NCBI GenBank assembly: GCA_024233455.1
Contig: JACKPP010000001.1
Location: 558,001 to 622,000 of the forward strand
DNA: 64,000 nucleotides
Reading direction: 5' to 3'
Source: Chlamydiales bacterium
Lineage (GTDB): Bacteria > Chlamydiota > Chlamydiia > Chlamydiales > JACKPQ01
A model generated the notes under the pieces. The model did no database searches, was not told where the DNA came from, and saw only the letters and a list, made by a program, of their open reading frames with translations. A program made the position numbers and the translations under genes. Shown in pieces: positions 42,824-51,134 of this stretch (position 1 is the first letter of the stretch; each line of letters opens with the position of its first letter).

Positions 42824-43927
42824 TTAATCGTGATGGAAAATAAGAGGCGTGGTGCGTTTACCAACACCGTAGCGCAAACGGTAACTTGCAAGCTCTACAG
42901 CCGCTTGATGTGTCGAACATTTATTTTCCTTAGAAATATCGAAAATAGTTAATAATTGCTCATAAATAGTATCTATTTTATCGCGGGCAAGCACAGGGTT
43001 ATAGCCTTCGTAGTCCACCTCGAACGATACGTTGATAAGACCACCAGAATTGATGAGAAAATCGGGCGCGTAAATGATGCCGCATTGCATAAGATCAATG
43101 GCATGGTTATCACTTTGGAGTTGATTATTTGCAGCGCCGGCAACAGCTCGACAATTAAGTTTGGCAATGGAGGAACTATTTAAAATTCCGCCCAGAGCGC
43201 AGGGAGCAAGAATATCACACTTGACCGAAAGAATTTCATCAGGTGAGACAAATTTTGCAGCGTATTTTTGGGCTAAATACTCAGCTTTTGCTTGGTTTTG
43301 ATCACAAAGGATAAGTCTTGCACCAGCCCAATAGAGACGGTCTGCTAAGGCTTCTCCAACAGCGCCAAGACCTTGAATGGCAATCGTTTTTCCTAGGAGA
43401 GAATCAGATCCATAAGCATGCTGGGCAACGGCCTGGATACCGCGAAAAACACCATAGGCAGTAAATGGCGAGGGATTGCCGCTTGATTTTGGGTGGGCCA
43501 GACCTACAACGTAATCAGTAGTTTCACGCACGTATTTTAGATGATCCTCAGTACATCCGACGTCTTCTGCACAAATGTAAGCACCTTCTAGCTGATTGAC
43601 CGCTATTCCAAAGGCTCTAAGCTGGTCAGGGGTGATATGATGCTTTGGATCAGCAAAGATCACGCTTTTACCACCACCTAGCCCTAAGCCAGACACAGCT
43701 GCTTTGTAGGTCATTCCTTTTGAAAGGCGCAATACGTCATACAAGGCATCATCCCAGTTAGCATAAGGAAAAATACGAGTACCTCCTAGCGCGGGACCAA
43801 GTGTCAAATCGTGAATTGCAATTAAGGCTTTTAAGCCAGAGTTTTTATCATCGATTTTTACGATTCTTTCATATCCAGGGATCTCAATTTCTTCTAATGC
43901 AATCTGTCCTTGTATAGCAGTCTTCAT
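42824..43927 (-). CDS. ldh: Leucine dehydrogenase (Glu/Leu/Phe/Val dehydrogenase family)
   Basis: This NAD-dependent enzyme deaminates branched-chain amino acids to keto acids, or runs in reverse. The N-terminal domain has LGPALGGTRIFPY and the catalytic lysine in GLGLGGGKSVIF. GKTIAIQGLGAVGEALA is the NAD-binding Rossmann motif and AGAANNQLQ the following conserved segment. ATG 43927, with AGGA six bases upstream, is preferred to TTG 43933. At 367 aa the length is normal. It is the first gene of an operon with argS and a hydrolase. Confidence 0.92.
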   Translation of the reverse strand: MKTAIQGQIALEEIEIPGYERIVKIDDKNSGLKALIAIHDLTLGPALGGTRIFPYANWDDALYDVLRLSKGMTYKAAVSGLGLGGGKSVIFADPKHHITPDQLRAFGIAVNQLEGAYICAEDVGCTEDHLKYVRETTDYVVGLAHPKSSGNPSPFTAYGVFRGIQAVAQHAYGSDSLLGKTIAIQGLGAVGEALADRLYWAGARLILCDQNQAKAEYLAQKYAAKFVSPDEILSVKCDILAPCALGGILNSSSIAKLNCRAVAGAANNQLQSDNHAIDLMQCGIIYAPDFLINSGGLINVSFEVDYEGYNPVLARDKIDTIYEQLLTIFDISKENKCSTHQAAVELASYRLRYGVGKRTTPLIFHHD

Positions 43928-44153
43928 AAGCAATCCTACGTTGTATGTAGTTTGAAATTAAAAATGTACTTCATAGACGGTAACATATGAGCCTTTGAAA
44001 TTCAACCGGCCCTTCTTTCTAACTTTTTTTGATCATCATACGGTAAACAAAGGAAAGATGGAAAAAATTTAGATATCAAAACGTAAAGAGCAAAAAAGGC
44101 TTGCCTTTTCTCTCCCACATTTGGTAAAAGTTTTTTTAACTTTCGGAGGAACG

Positions 44154-45128
44154 ATGATTAGAGTACTAGTTCTTTGTGCATTATTGCTTAGCGCTGCCCA
44201 TGTCGAAGCCAGGAATGCGCAGCCTCGATATAGCTTTCCAGATTATGATTTTCGTTTGGGAACTTCAATATTAGAATTTTTCTGCGGACAACTAAAAGCT
44301 GCCTATGAGAACAAACCCTTACCTGTATACACCAGAAAATATCCCAAACAAACGCCACTAGATACTAAGTTTCTAAATTTGCTCAACCGGAAATTTTCCA
44401 TTTCAGAACACCAAGTCAAACGACTACGCACCATTTCTAATAAATCCCAGTGGTTAGGCTGGGATTGGAACCCTTGGTTTTGGCCTAATAAGGTGGAGTA
44501 TTGCACATATATCGATATCATCCGTGAAATTTCACAAAAAATCATTCCAGAAACTTTAGAAGAGCTAAATCTGAAGCCTAAAATAGATGTTCCCGTCATT
44601 CACTACCGTTTGAGCGACGTTCCATTCTGCCGCAGCTTGTCGCATCACCTTCAATATTACGCCTACTATGAAATGGCCTTAGATAAACTCAAAGCTGAAG
44701 GCATTGACGTCAGTGAAATTGTTGTTCTATACACTTTTAAAAATGGCTATCATAAGAATTTAAATATTTCACGTGATCAATTCATTGAAATTAATAAAGA
44801 ATATCTCAATGATTTTATTGGACACTTAAATAGCAAGGGCTATAAAGTCACCGTTCAATCAAAATCAGTGCTTGAAGATTTTGCAACCATGGTTTTTGCC
44901 CCAGCAGTAATTGGCAGTGAAAGCATGTTTTGTTTATTCTCCGGCTTAGCAAATAAACACCCCATCATTTTTCCATTGCTTGGTAAAGAACATCAAAATC
45001 ATTATGGCCCAACTCATAATATCCCTGCTTTTATTTCACCTATTCAGCCGCTTTTGCATTGCAATGTCAAAAACTATTATGACTATAAAGATGTATTTGC
45101 AAAATTGAGACAACAGCCTCCAGCATAA
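44154..45128 (+). CDS. Exported glycosyltransferase-like protein, paralogue 1
   Basis: I do not recognise the family with certainty. A signal peptide (about residues 1-19, HVEA junction) precedes a 300-aa domain. The arrangement PVIHYRLSDVPFC, LQYYAYYEMALDKL, IVVLYTFKNGY and then MVFAPAVIGSESMFCLFSG resembles GT-B fucosyltransferase-like proteins, in which a basic residue in the first motif and a late SxxS segment bind the nucleotide sugar. This is inference. The first ATG of the open frame is upstream, but GGAGGA stands just before ATG 44154. It is a tandem duplicate of the next gene; residues near VTVQSKSVLEDFATMVFAPA are almost identical in both. Confidence 0.6.
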   Translation: MIRVLVLCALLLSAAHVEARNAQPRYSFPDYDFRLGTSILEFFCGQLKAAYENKPLPVYTRKYPKQTPLDTKFLNLLNRKFSISEHQVKRLRTISNKSQWLGWDWNPWFWPNKVEYCTYIDIIREISQKIIPETLEELNLKPKIDVPVIHYRLSDVPFCRSLSHHLQYYAYYEMALDKLKAEGIDVSEIVVLYTFKNGYHKNLNISRDQFIEINKEYLNDFIGHLNSKGYKVTVQSKSVLEDFATMVFAPAVIGSESMFCLFSGLANKHPIIFPLLGKEHQNHYGPTHNIPAFISPIQPLLHCNVKNYYDYKDVFAKLRQQPPA

Positions 45129-45266
45129 TATCAGGGAATGATTCTTTGATCAAAAATTGGCTTCCCATTCACGGTTTGGTGAGGTTTTCTTCAAAAACAA
45201 AAGAAATAACTTGATGTTTCTTTCAGCATTTAGATACCCTCTCTTATTTTAACAAGTGAGGAAAGG

Positions 45267-46217
45267 ATGTTGAGACTGTTAGCTATGTGCTTATTTTTGT
45301 GTAGTGTGGGCCATGCCCAGATCGAACCCAATTTTGACTTTCGTTTGGGATCTTCAATACTGGATTTTTACAAGTGCAAGCTAACTGCTGCTTATGATCA
45401 CAAACCCTCCCCTACCTATAATCGAAAATTCGCCAAGCAAACTGAGCTTGATACACAATTTATGCGCTTACTGAATGAACGATTTTCTATTTCAAAGGAT
45501 CAGATCAAACGCCTCCATTCAGTTCCTCGCAATTATCTATTTCAACTCGGGGCTTGGAACCCTTGTAAATGGAACAATCAAACGGCATATTCCACCTATA
45601 TAGATATTCTCCGAGAAACAGGACAAGCAATGATTCCTCAAGCCTTAGAAGAGCTGAATTTAAAGCCCAAAATAGATATGCCAGTTATTCATTATCGACT
45701 AAGTGATGTTCCCTTTTGCCGTCAAATGTCGCATCATCTGCAATATTACGCTTTTTATGACAGAGCTTTAGATAATCTCAAAAAGCAAGGAATGGACGTA
45801 AGCAAAGTTCTAATAATTTATACATTTAAAAATGGTTATTATAAAGAATTAAAAATTTCACATGATAAATTCATAGATATCAATAAAAAATATCTTAATG
45901 ACTTTATTGAATATTTGAACGGCAAAGGCCATCAGGTCACCGTTCAGTCAAAATCAGTGCTTGAAGATTTTGCAACCATGGTGTTTGCACCAGCCCTAAT
46001 CGGGAGCGAAAGTGTATTTAGCCTTTTTGCGGGCTTGGCTAATAAGGAAATTTTCATTTCCCCTCTAATAGGAGAGGAACATCGAAATCGTTTTGGTCCA
46101 TCTCATAATTGCCCTGCCTTTATGTTACCCATACAGCCACTTTTGCATTCCAAAGTAATAAATTATTATGATTGTGAAGATGTGTTTGCAAAATTAAGAG
46201 AAACGCCTCCTAAATAG
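45267..46217 (+). CDS. Exported glycosyltransferase-like protein, paralogue 2
   Basis: This is the second copy of the preceding gene, 316 aa, with a signal peptide (about residues 1-17, GHA junction). The same landmarks are present: PVIHYRLSDVPFCRQMSHHL, LQYYAFYDRALDNL, VTVQSKSVLEDFATMVFAPA and LIGSESVFSLFAGLANK. Overall the two proteins look more than half identical. GTGAGGAAAGG upstream supports the start. The 138-bp gap between the copies shows no gene. No glycan locus is adjacent, so a chromosomal role is not evident; host-directed action is possible. After this gene the conserved DUF2709-tsaE-dnaQ block begins. Confidence 0.6.
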   Translation: MLRLLAMCLFLCSVGHAQIEPNFDFRLGSSILDFYKCKLTAAYDHKPSPTYNRKFAKQTELDTQFMRLLNERFSISKDQIKRLHSVPRNYLFQLGAWNPCKWNNQTAYSTYIDILRETGQAMIPQALEELNLKPKIDMPVIHYRLSDVPFCRQMSHHLQYYAFYDRALDNLKKQGMDVSKVLIIYTFKNGYYKELKISHDKFIDINKKYLNDFIEYLNGKGHQVTVQSKSVLEDFATMVFAPALIGSESVFSLFAGLANKEIFISPLIGEEHRNRFGPSHNCPAFMLPIQPLLHSKVINYYDCEDVFAKLRETPPK

Positions 46218-46365
46218 GGGCACTAGCTAATAATCTCTTAGGTGTAAAGCAGTTTTACATCTATGGATGGTGGTTGCCAGCCCTTCACTGGAGAAAAGCA
46301 CTTGATCTTTACAGGGATTCTCAGGTAAAATTGAGCATTGGCAAATAAATTTTTAAAGGCTACCT

Positions 46366-47088
46366 ATGGCAAAAATCGAAATTTCAGATAAATTAAAGCA
46401 GGATCTAAAGATTTTTTTAGATGATCATGGACAGGCAGATTTGGTAAGCACCTATCTTTTCTTTCTAGAAAAAAAACATCGATTGCATCCCGTTATCTTT
46501 ATCCGTGAAAAAACAATCTATAGCACCCCTGGTGAAATCACTGATCGATTAGGTGCTGAAGGCAAACTATGGCGAGAAACCGAAATCAAAATTCAATTCA
46601 ACCAACCGAGCGTCAATGAAGAAACCAAACGGATTTATATTTGCCCCTTCACTGGCAAGGTATTTGGCAATAACACACATCCTAACCCTCAAGATGCTAT
46701 CTATGATTGGGTTTCAAAGTGCCCCGAAAATACCGAACGGCATGATGGTCTTAAGGTGAAACGCTTTTTTATCTCAGAAGATCCAGAGGTTATTAAAAAC
46801 TACATCCAAAAAGGGAAAGATCCGATCACCAAAAAAGTCTTCTCTTCTGCGGTGAGTGGGAAGCTGTTTAATAGCAAGCAAGGAGTGATTGATGACTTTG
46901 TTCAAAATCAACTAAAAGCTCTGCCTCTGAGTGAAGTACCAAGCCAAAATCGCTTCAATATAGACGAGAAATTGCTAGCCTTTTTGCAGGAAAACCTTGA
47001 AGAAACCAAAATCAATGCTTTTGTCGAATCCCTTGGCAATTTCGCTGAATTTAAAGAGCATGTTGAACTTTGGCTGGAAGAAGCATAA
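46366..47088 (+). CDS. DUF2709 family protein, Chlamydiae-specific
   Basis: This 240-aa protein fits a conserved family found, to my knowledge, only in Chlamydiae (DUF2709; C. trachomatis CT538 is probably its counterpart). It has repeated short blocks with IYICPFTGKVFGNNTH and ITKKVFSSAVSGKLFNS, which look like a duplicated structural unit. No signal peptide, membrane segment or catalytic motif is evident. It lies directly before tsaE and overlaps it by 19 bp. Function unknown. Confidence 0.85.
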   Translation: MAKIEISDKLKQDLKIFLDDHGQADLVSTYLFFLEKKHRLHPVIFIREKTIYSTPGEITDRLGAEGKLWRETEIKIQFNQPSVNEETKRIYICPFTGKVFGNNTHPNPQDAIYDWVSKCPENTERHDGLKVKRFFISEDPEVIKNYIQKGKDPITKKVFSSAVSGKLFNSKQGVIDDFVQNQLKALPLSEVPSQNRFNIDEKLLAFLQENLEETKINAFVESLGNFAEFKEHVELWLEEA

Positions 47089-47525
47089 TCACCACCTGCC
47101 TAGAAGAAACGCAAGCTTTTGCCCAACAATTTGCAGGGCTGCTAACTGCAGGAGATGTCGTTTGTTTTTATGGTGATTTGGGTGCAGGAAAAACAACGTT
47201 CATAAAAGTTTTAGTTAGCCAGATGACGGATACGCCGACAAGCGCTGTAACCAGTCCTACATTTAACTATTGCCACTCTTATGAAAACATTCACCATTTT
47301 GACCTATATCGTTTGGAGTCGAGCCAAGACTTTCTTCACCTGGGTTTTGATGAACTAATGAACCCCAATAGTTTTTGCTTTATTGAATGGGCAGAAAGAA
47401 TAGAAGATATACTTCCTACATCGGTTTGGAAAGTGCACATGGAAGTATTAGGAACTAAAAAAAGAAAGATCACTTATGAAAAACATTCCTTTTCAAAAAG
47501 GGACATTCCATCTATCGGCAGCTGA
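47070..47525 (+). CDS. tsaE: tRNA N6-threonylcarbamoyladenosine ATPase TsaE
   Basis: TsaE is the ATPase component of the machinery that makes t6A37 in ANN-reading tRNAs. The P-loop is FYGDLGAGKTTFIKVL, the switch region is VTSPTFNYCHSY, and DLYRLESSQDFLHLGFDE is a family signature. At 151 aa it has normal size. No ATG is available; the start is TTG 47070, inside the end of the DUF2709 gene, with only a weak ribosome-binding site, so coupling with that gene is likely. The 3' end overlaps engB by 50 bp in another frame. TsaB, TsaC and TsaD are not in the window. Confidence 0.92.
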   Translation: MAGRSIITTCLEETQAFAQQFAGLLTAGDVVCFYGDLGAGKTTFIKVLVSQMTDTPTSAVTSPTFNYCHSYENIHHFDLYRLESSQDFLHLGFDELMNPNSFCFIEWAERIEDILPTSVWKVHMEVLGTKKRKITYEKHSFSKRDIPSIGS

Positions 47526-48078
47526 AAAAAATCAGTTTCCAAAATTTAATCTTCCTGAAATTGCACTGATTGGTCGCTCAAACGTCGGTAAATCTTCTCT
47601 TATTAATCACCTGTTAAAAGTAAAAAAATTAGCAAAAGTTTCTAGTACCCCAGGAAAAACCCAGCTGGTGAATTTTTTTACCGTTGACGATGTCCTAACA
47701 CTGGTCGATTTACCAGGTTACGGTTTTGCAAAGGTGGCCAAATCTTTGAGAAAAGAATGGGGCATTCTTATAGAGGACTACTTGCACGGCAGAAAAGAGT
47801 TAAAACTCCTTTTAGTTCTATTGGATTTGAATCGCACTCCCAATGAGGATGATTTGACATTCTTTGACTGGGCCAGACACTATAACAAATCACTGCTCAT
47901 TGTCTTTACTAAATGCGATAAGTTGAACCAAAAAGAAAGACATCTGCAGATTCAAAAAAATTTAGAGGCGCTGGGCCCCTCCAATGTGTTACCCTACGTT
48001 CTTTATTCAATTAAAGATGGAAAGGCTAGAAGTGCTTTAATCCAAAAAATCCAAGTAGAGCTAGATGACCTTACTTAA
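47476..48078 (+). CDS. engB: Ribosome-biogenesis GTPase EngB/YsxC
   Basis: This GTPase of the TrmE-Era-EngA-like class is used in large-subunit assembly. G1 is LIGRSNVGKSSLINHL, G3 is VDLPGYGFAKV, and G4 is FTKCDKLNQ. The N-terminal FHLSAAEKNQFPKF is the conserved lead-in, so the start at 47476 cannot be moved downstream past the tsaE overlap. At 200 aa it is a normal length. It is translationally overlapped on both sides, 50 bp with tsaE and 14 bp with dnaQ. Confidence 0.94.
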   Translation: MKNIPFQKGTFHLSAAEKNQFPKFNLPEIALIGRSNVGKSSLINHLLKVKKLAKVSSTPGKTQLVNFFTVDDVLTLVDLPGYGFAKVAKSLRKEWGILIEDYLHGRKELKLLLVLLDLNRTPNEDDLTFFDWARHYNKSLLIVFTKCDKLNQKERHLQIQKNLEALGPSNVLPYVLYSIKDGKARSALIQKIQVELDDLT

Positions 48079-48814
48079 AAAAGCCCGTTTTGTCTGTGTC
48101 GATTGTGAAGCCACAGGACTCGATCCTAAAAATGACCGCATTATTGAAGTGGCCGGAATAGACTTTACTCTTGATGGTACAATCGCTACTTATGAATCTC
48201 TTATAGATCCCGAAATTCCAATTCCAGCTGCCTCTACCGACATCCACAACATCACCGACAACATGATTACTGGAAAACCTAAAATCGCTGATGAATTGGA
48301 AGGAATCCTTAATTTTATTGGCCAGGGCCCCCTGATTGGCCATAGCATTGGTTATGATATAGAGCTTCTTGCCAATGCGGCAAGCCGCGCTAATATTCCT
48401 CACCATTTACACACAATCCCAGTGATTGACACCTTGCGCTTGGCCAGACTCTATGGTGAAAGTCCGTCCAACTCTCTTGAAGCGTTGCGTAAGCATTTTA
48501 ATATTACCGCTGAAGGAGCCCATCGGGCAATGAGTGATGTGATTGTGAATATACAAGTCTTCAAGCACCTGGTTGCAAAATTTACGACTTTAGAGCAGAT
48601 TTTAGAGCGGTTAAAACGTCCAATTCTTCTCTCAAAAATGCCTCTTGGTAAACACAAGGGTCGTCCATTTAATGAAATTCCTATTGAATATCTACAATGG
48701 GCTCGTCACCAAAATTTTGATCTAGACCTTTCTTCTTCAATTCAGAACGAACTTAAAAAGCGGAAAAAGGGACATGGCTTTAACCAAGCTATTAACCCCT
48801 TTGGAGACCTGTGA
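48065..48814 (+). CDS. dnaQ: DnaQ-family 3'-5' exonuclease with C-terminal DUF3820-like domain
   Basis: The exonuclease domain has ExoI FVCVDCEATGLDP, ExoII GHSIGYDIELL and ExoIII HRAMSDVIVNIQVF. The DEDD motif with an H is complete, so it should be active as a proofreading subunit or related nuclease. After about residue 195 a second segment (LSKMPLGKHKGRPFNEIPIE with YLQWA) matches the DUF3820 pattern. This two-domain layout differs from a plain epsilon subunit. C. trachomatis also carries more than one DnaQ-like gene, one next to the tsaE counterpart. It overlaps engB by 14 bp and the next gene by 4 bp. Confidence 0.9.
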   Translation: MTLLKKARFVCVDCEATGLDPKNDRIIEVAGIDFTLDGTIATYESLIDPEIPIPAASTDIHNITDNMITGKPKIADELEGILNFIGQGPLIGHSIGYDIELLANAASRANIPHHLHTIPVIDTLRLARLYGESPSNSLEALRKHFNITAEGAHRAMSDVIVNIQVFKHLVAKFTTLEQILERLKRPILLSKMPLGKHKGRPFNEIPIEYLQWARHQNFDLDLSSSIQNELKKRKKGHGFNQAINPFGDL

Positions 48815-49827
48815 AAGTTTGGTTTTTTGCACTTTTTCCCCTTTTTTTGTTTGCACTTCATTACGAAAACCGCGGATTTGTGCACCTTTTGACTGTAGAA
48901 CCAGAAAATTATATATTTAAAATTGGCCTTGCTCAGGACAATGGCTTAGGTGTAGAAACCACATCGTCTATGGCTAAACGGTTGGGCGCTATTGCTGCTA
49001 TCAATGGCGGTTTTTTTGAAGATGAATCAGGCGCCTACATCGGTGCATCTGCTGGTTCATTGAAAATTGCCGGCACTTATTTCTCAACATGCCGCAAAGA
49101 AAGAGGCGTGATTGGGTGGAATGATGGTAGAGAGCCTATCATAGACCGATTAAGTCTGAAACCATCGATCGATGGACACTTAGTTGATAAATTCAACGGT
49201 CAGCGCAACCCATCTGATGTAGTATTATTTAGTTGGCCATTTCATAGACACACACTAACTCAAGCGGGTGGAGTCGAATACGCTTTATCCCCCGACGGGA
49301 CAATTATTGGTATATCCTCATCGGGCAATATGAAGATTCCTGAAAACGGCTACGTTTTATCTGTAGGTCCCACAGCGCATTTCCCAAAATTTCAACTACA
49401 TTCATCTGTAGAAATAGCATTTAAAGCTTCGGACGCAAAATGGAATTTTCTTGATAACATTATGGATGGAACACCTGTACTCATTCAAAATGGACGGCCG
49501 GTGGAAAACTATGACACCGAAAAAGTGATCGAAACATTTATTACTAAGCCCCATCCTCGCAGTGCTGTCGGTATTAAAAAAAATGGAGACTGGGTATTTG
49601 TCGTTGCCGAGGGGCGTCGCGAAAAGTTTCCTGGATTAACTCTCAAAGATCTAACAGATCTGATGTTAAATCTTGGTTGCACCGATGCTCTTAATCTGGA
49701 TGGTGGTGGATCTACCACTTTATTTTACGATGGATTGGTTAGAAACACACCTGCAGATATGAACTATCAAGGTATTCCCAAAGAACGCCCAGTTGCTAAT
49801 TGCATCTTAGTTTTCCCTAAAAAATAA
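48811..49827 (+). CDS. Exported phosphodiester glycosidase family protein (NAGPA domain)
   Basis: A signal peptide or anchor (MKVWFFALFPLFLFA) is followed by a domain of the phosphodiester glycosidase type (PF09992). Landmarks are AINGGFFEDESGAYIGASAG, VVAEGRREKFPGLTLKDLTD and the terminal LNLDGGGSTTLFYDG. In animals the relative removes GlcNAc from the mannose-6-phosphate tag of lysosomal enzymes; bacterial members act on phosphodiester-linked sugars. It starts with GTG overlapping the dnaQ stop, with GGAG six bases upstream. It would work in the periplasm or outside the cell. Confidence 0.82.
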   Translation: MKVWFFALFPLFLFALHYENRGFVHLLTVEPENYIFKIGLAQDNGLGVETTSSMAKRLGAIAAINGGFFEDESGAYIGASAGSLKIAGTYFSTCRKERGVIGWNDGREPIIDRLSLKPSIDGHLVDKFNGQRNPSDVVLFSWPFHRHTLTQAGGVEYALSPDGTIIGISSSGNMKIPENGYVLSVGPTAHFPKFQLHSSVEIAFKASDAKWNFLDNIMDGTPVLIQNGRPVENYDTEKVIETFITKPHPRSAVGIKKNGDWVFVVAEGRREKFPGLTLKDLTDLMLNLGCTDALNLDGGGSTTLFYDGLVRNTPADMNYQGIPKERPVANCILVFPKK

Positions 49828-49861
49828 TTCTTTTGGTTATACTGCAATAAAAGGAATTTTG

Positions 49862-51049
49862 ATGCCAATGATGTCTCTTCAAAGTTTAGATCTTAAGGAA
49901 AAACGCGTTCTATTGCGGGTGGACTTCAATGTTCCACTAGATAAAAATGGACAAATCACCGATGACACCAGGATTAGGCAGGCATTACCAAGTATTGAAT
50001 ACCTAATTAAACAGCGCTCAAAAGTGATTTTAATGAGCCATCTAGGCCGGCCTAAAGGAAAGCCCGACCCAAGCCTATCGCTCAAACCTTGTGCTTTAGC
50101 CCTAAGTGATCTCTTGAAGCTCGATGTTAAAATGGCCCCTGATTGTGTAGGACAAGCTGTGAAAACCCTGGTGATGTCAATGCAACCTGGCGATGTCACA
50201 CTGCTTGAAAACTTGCGCTTCCATGACGAAGAAGAACATCCAACTGAAGCTTTTGCCCAAGCGCTTGCTGAGCTCGGTGAGATTTATATCGATGATGCTT
50301 TTGCTACAGCTCACCGCAAACATACTTCTACCTATTTGTTGCCTTCTCTTTTTCCCGGCAAAGCGGCCGGGGGCTTTTTAATGGAGAAAGAAGTCAACCA
50401 TTTGTCTCCTCTGATCCTACAACCAAAACGTCCATTTTATGCCATCCTTGGGGGAGCTAAAATCGAATCAAAGCTTGGCGTACTTGATGCTTTATTGCCC
50501 AAAATTGACGGGCTGTTTATTGGGGGTGGGATGGCTTTTACCTTTATGAAGGCATCGGGTATTCCTATTGGCAACTCGCTTTGCGATGACCATCTTCTGG
50601 ATGAAGCGCGCCGTATTATGCTCAATTGCCAAGAAAAGGCGATTAAATTCTGGCTGCCCAAAGATGTGCTGATCGGACGCGGTTTTACCGATGATGCCGA
50701 GTTTAAAACCGTGCCTGCCAAAGACGGCTTGCCCGACGGCTGGCAAGGCATGGATATTGGAGAGGAAACGGTCAAAGAGTGGACCGAAGCATTAAAATCT
50801 GCAGCAACGGTTTTTTGGAATGGCCCCATGGGAATTTTTGAATTCGAAGAATTTGCCCACGGAACCAAAGGGATTGCTCAAGCACTCGGCGCTTTAGACG
50901 CTGATACGATTGTGGGCGGTGGCGATTCGGTTGCCGCAGTGAATCAATTGGGGTTAAGTAAAAATTTTACTCATATCTCTACCGGGGGTGGCGCATCTCT
51001 AGAATTTATTGAACATGGCCATCTACCAGGAATCGATATTCTATCTTGA
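49862..51049 (+). CDS. pgk: Phosphoglycerate kinase
   Basis: This is the ATP-generating step of lower glycolysis. Signatures are LLRVDFNVPLDK, LMSHLGRPKG, AHRKHTSTYLLPS, FYAILGGAKIESKLGVLDAL and the nucleotide-binding IVGGGDSVAAVNQ. At 395 aa it is normal. ATG 49862 with AAGGA upstream is chosen over TTG 49859. It is followed by the nucleotide transporter gene, whose -35 region overlaps the pgk stop codon. Confidence 0.97.
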   Translation: MPMMSLQSLDLKEKRVLLRVDFNVPLDKNGQITDDTRIRQALPSIEYLIKQRSKVILMSHLGRPKGKPDPSLSLKPCALALSDLLKLDVKMAPDCVGQAVKTLVMSMQPGDVTLLENLRFHDEEEHPTEAFAQALAELGEIYIDDAFATAHRKHTSTYLLPSLFPGKAAGGFLMEKEVNHLSPLILQPKRPFYAILGGAKIESKLGVLDALLPKIDGLFIGGGMAFTFMKASGIPIGNSLCDDHLLDEARRIMLNCQEKAIKFWLPKDVLIGRGFTDDAEFKTVPAKDGLPDGWQGMDIGEETVKEWTEALKSAATVFWNGPMGIFEFEEFAHGTKGIAQALGALDADTIVGGGDSVAAVNQLGLSKNFTHISTGGGASLEFIEHGHLPGIDILS

Positions 51050-51073
51050 AAACAATCTTTTGATCCGTATAAT
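51046..51073 (+). promoter_or_regulatory. Predicted promoter of the nucleotide transporter gene
   Basis: TTGAAA (51046-51051) and TATAAT (51068-51073) are spaced by 16 bases. The -35 includes the pgk stop codon. The start codon lies about 60 bases downstream. Confidence 0.6.
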
Positions 51074-51134
51074 TAGTGGCATATCAGTTACTGGGGATAT
51101 TCTTCGTTTTGACACCTTTTATAAAGGATAAATA

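Noticed and set aside
44094..44109. AAAAGGC / GCCTTTT hairpin upstream of paralogue 1
   Set aside because: It is AT-rich with a tiny loop and no T-run; too weak to call.
46250..46270. TGTAAA / TTTACA hairpin after paralogue 2
   Set aside because: A six-base AT-rich stem with no T-run is not enough for a terminator call.
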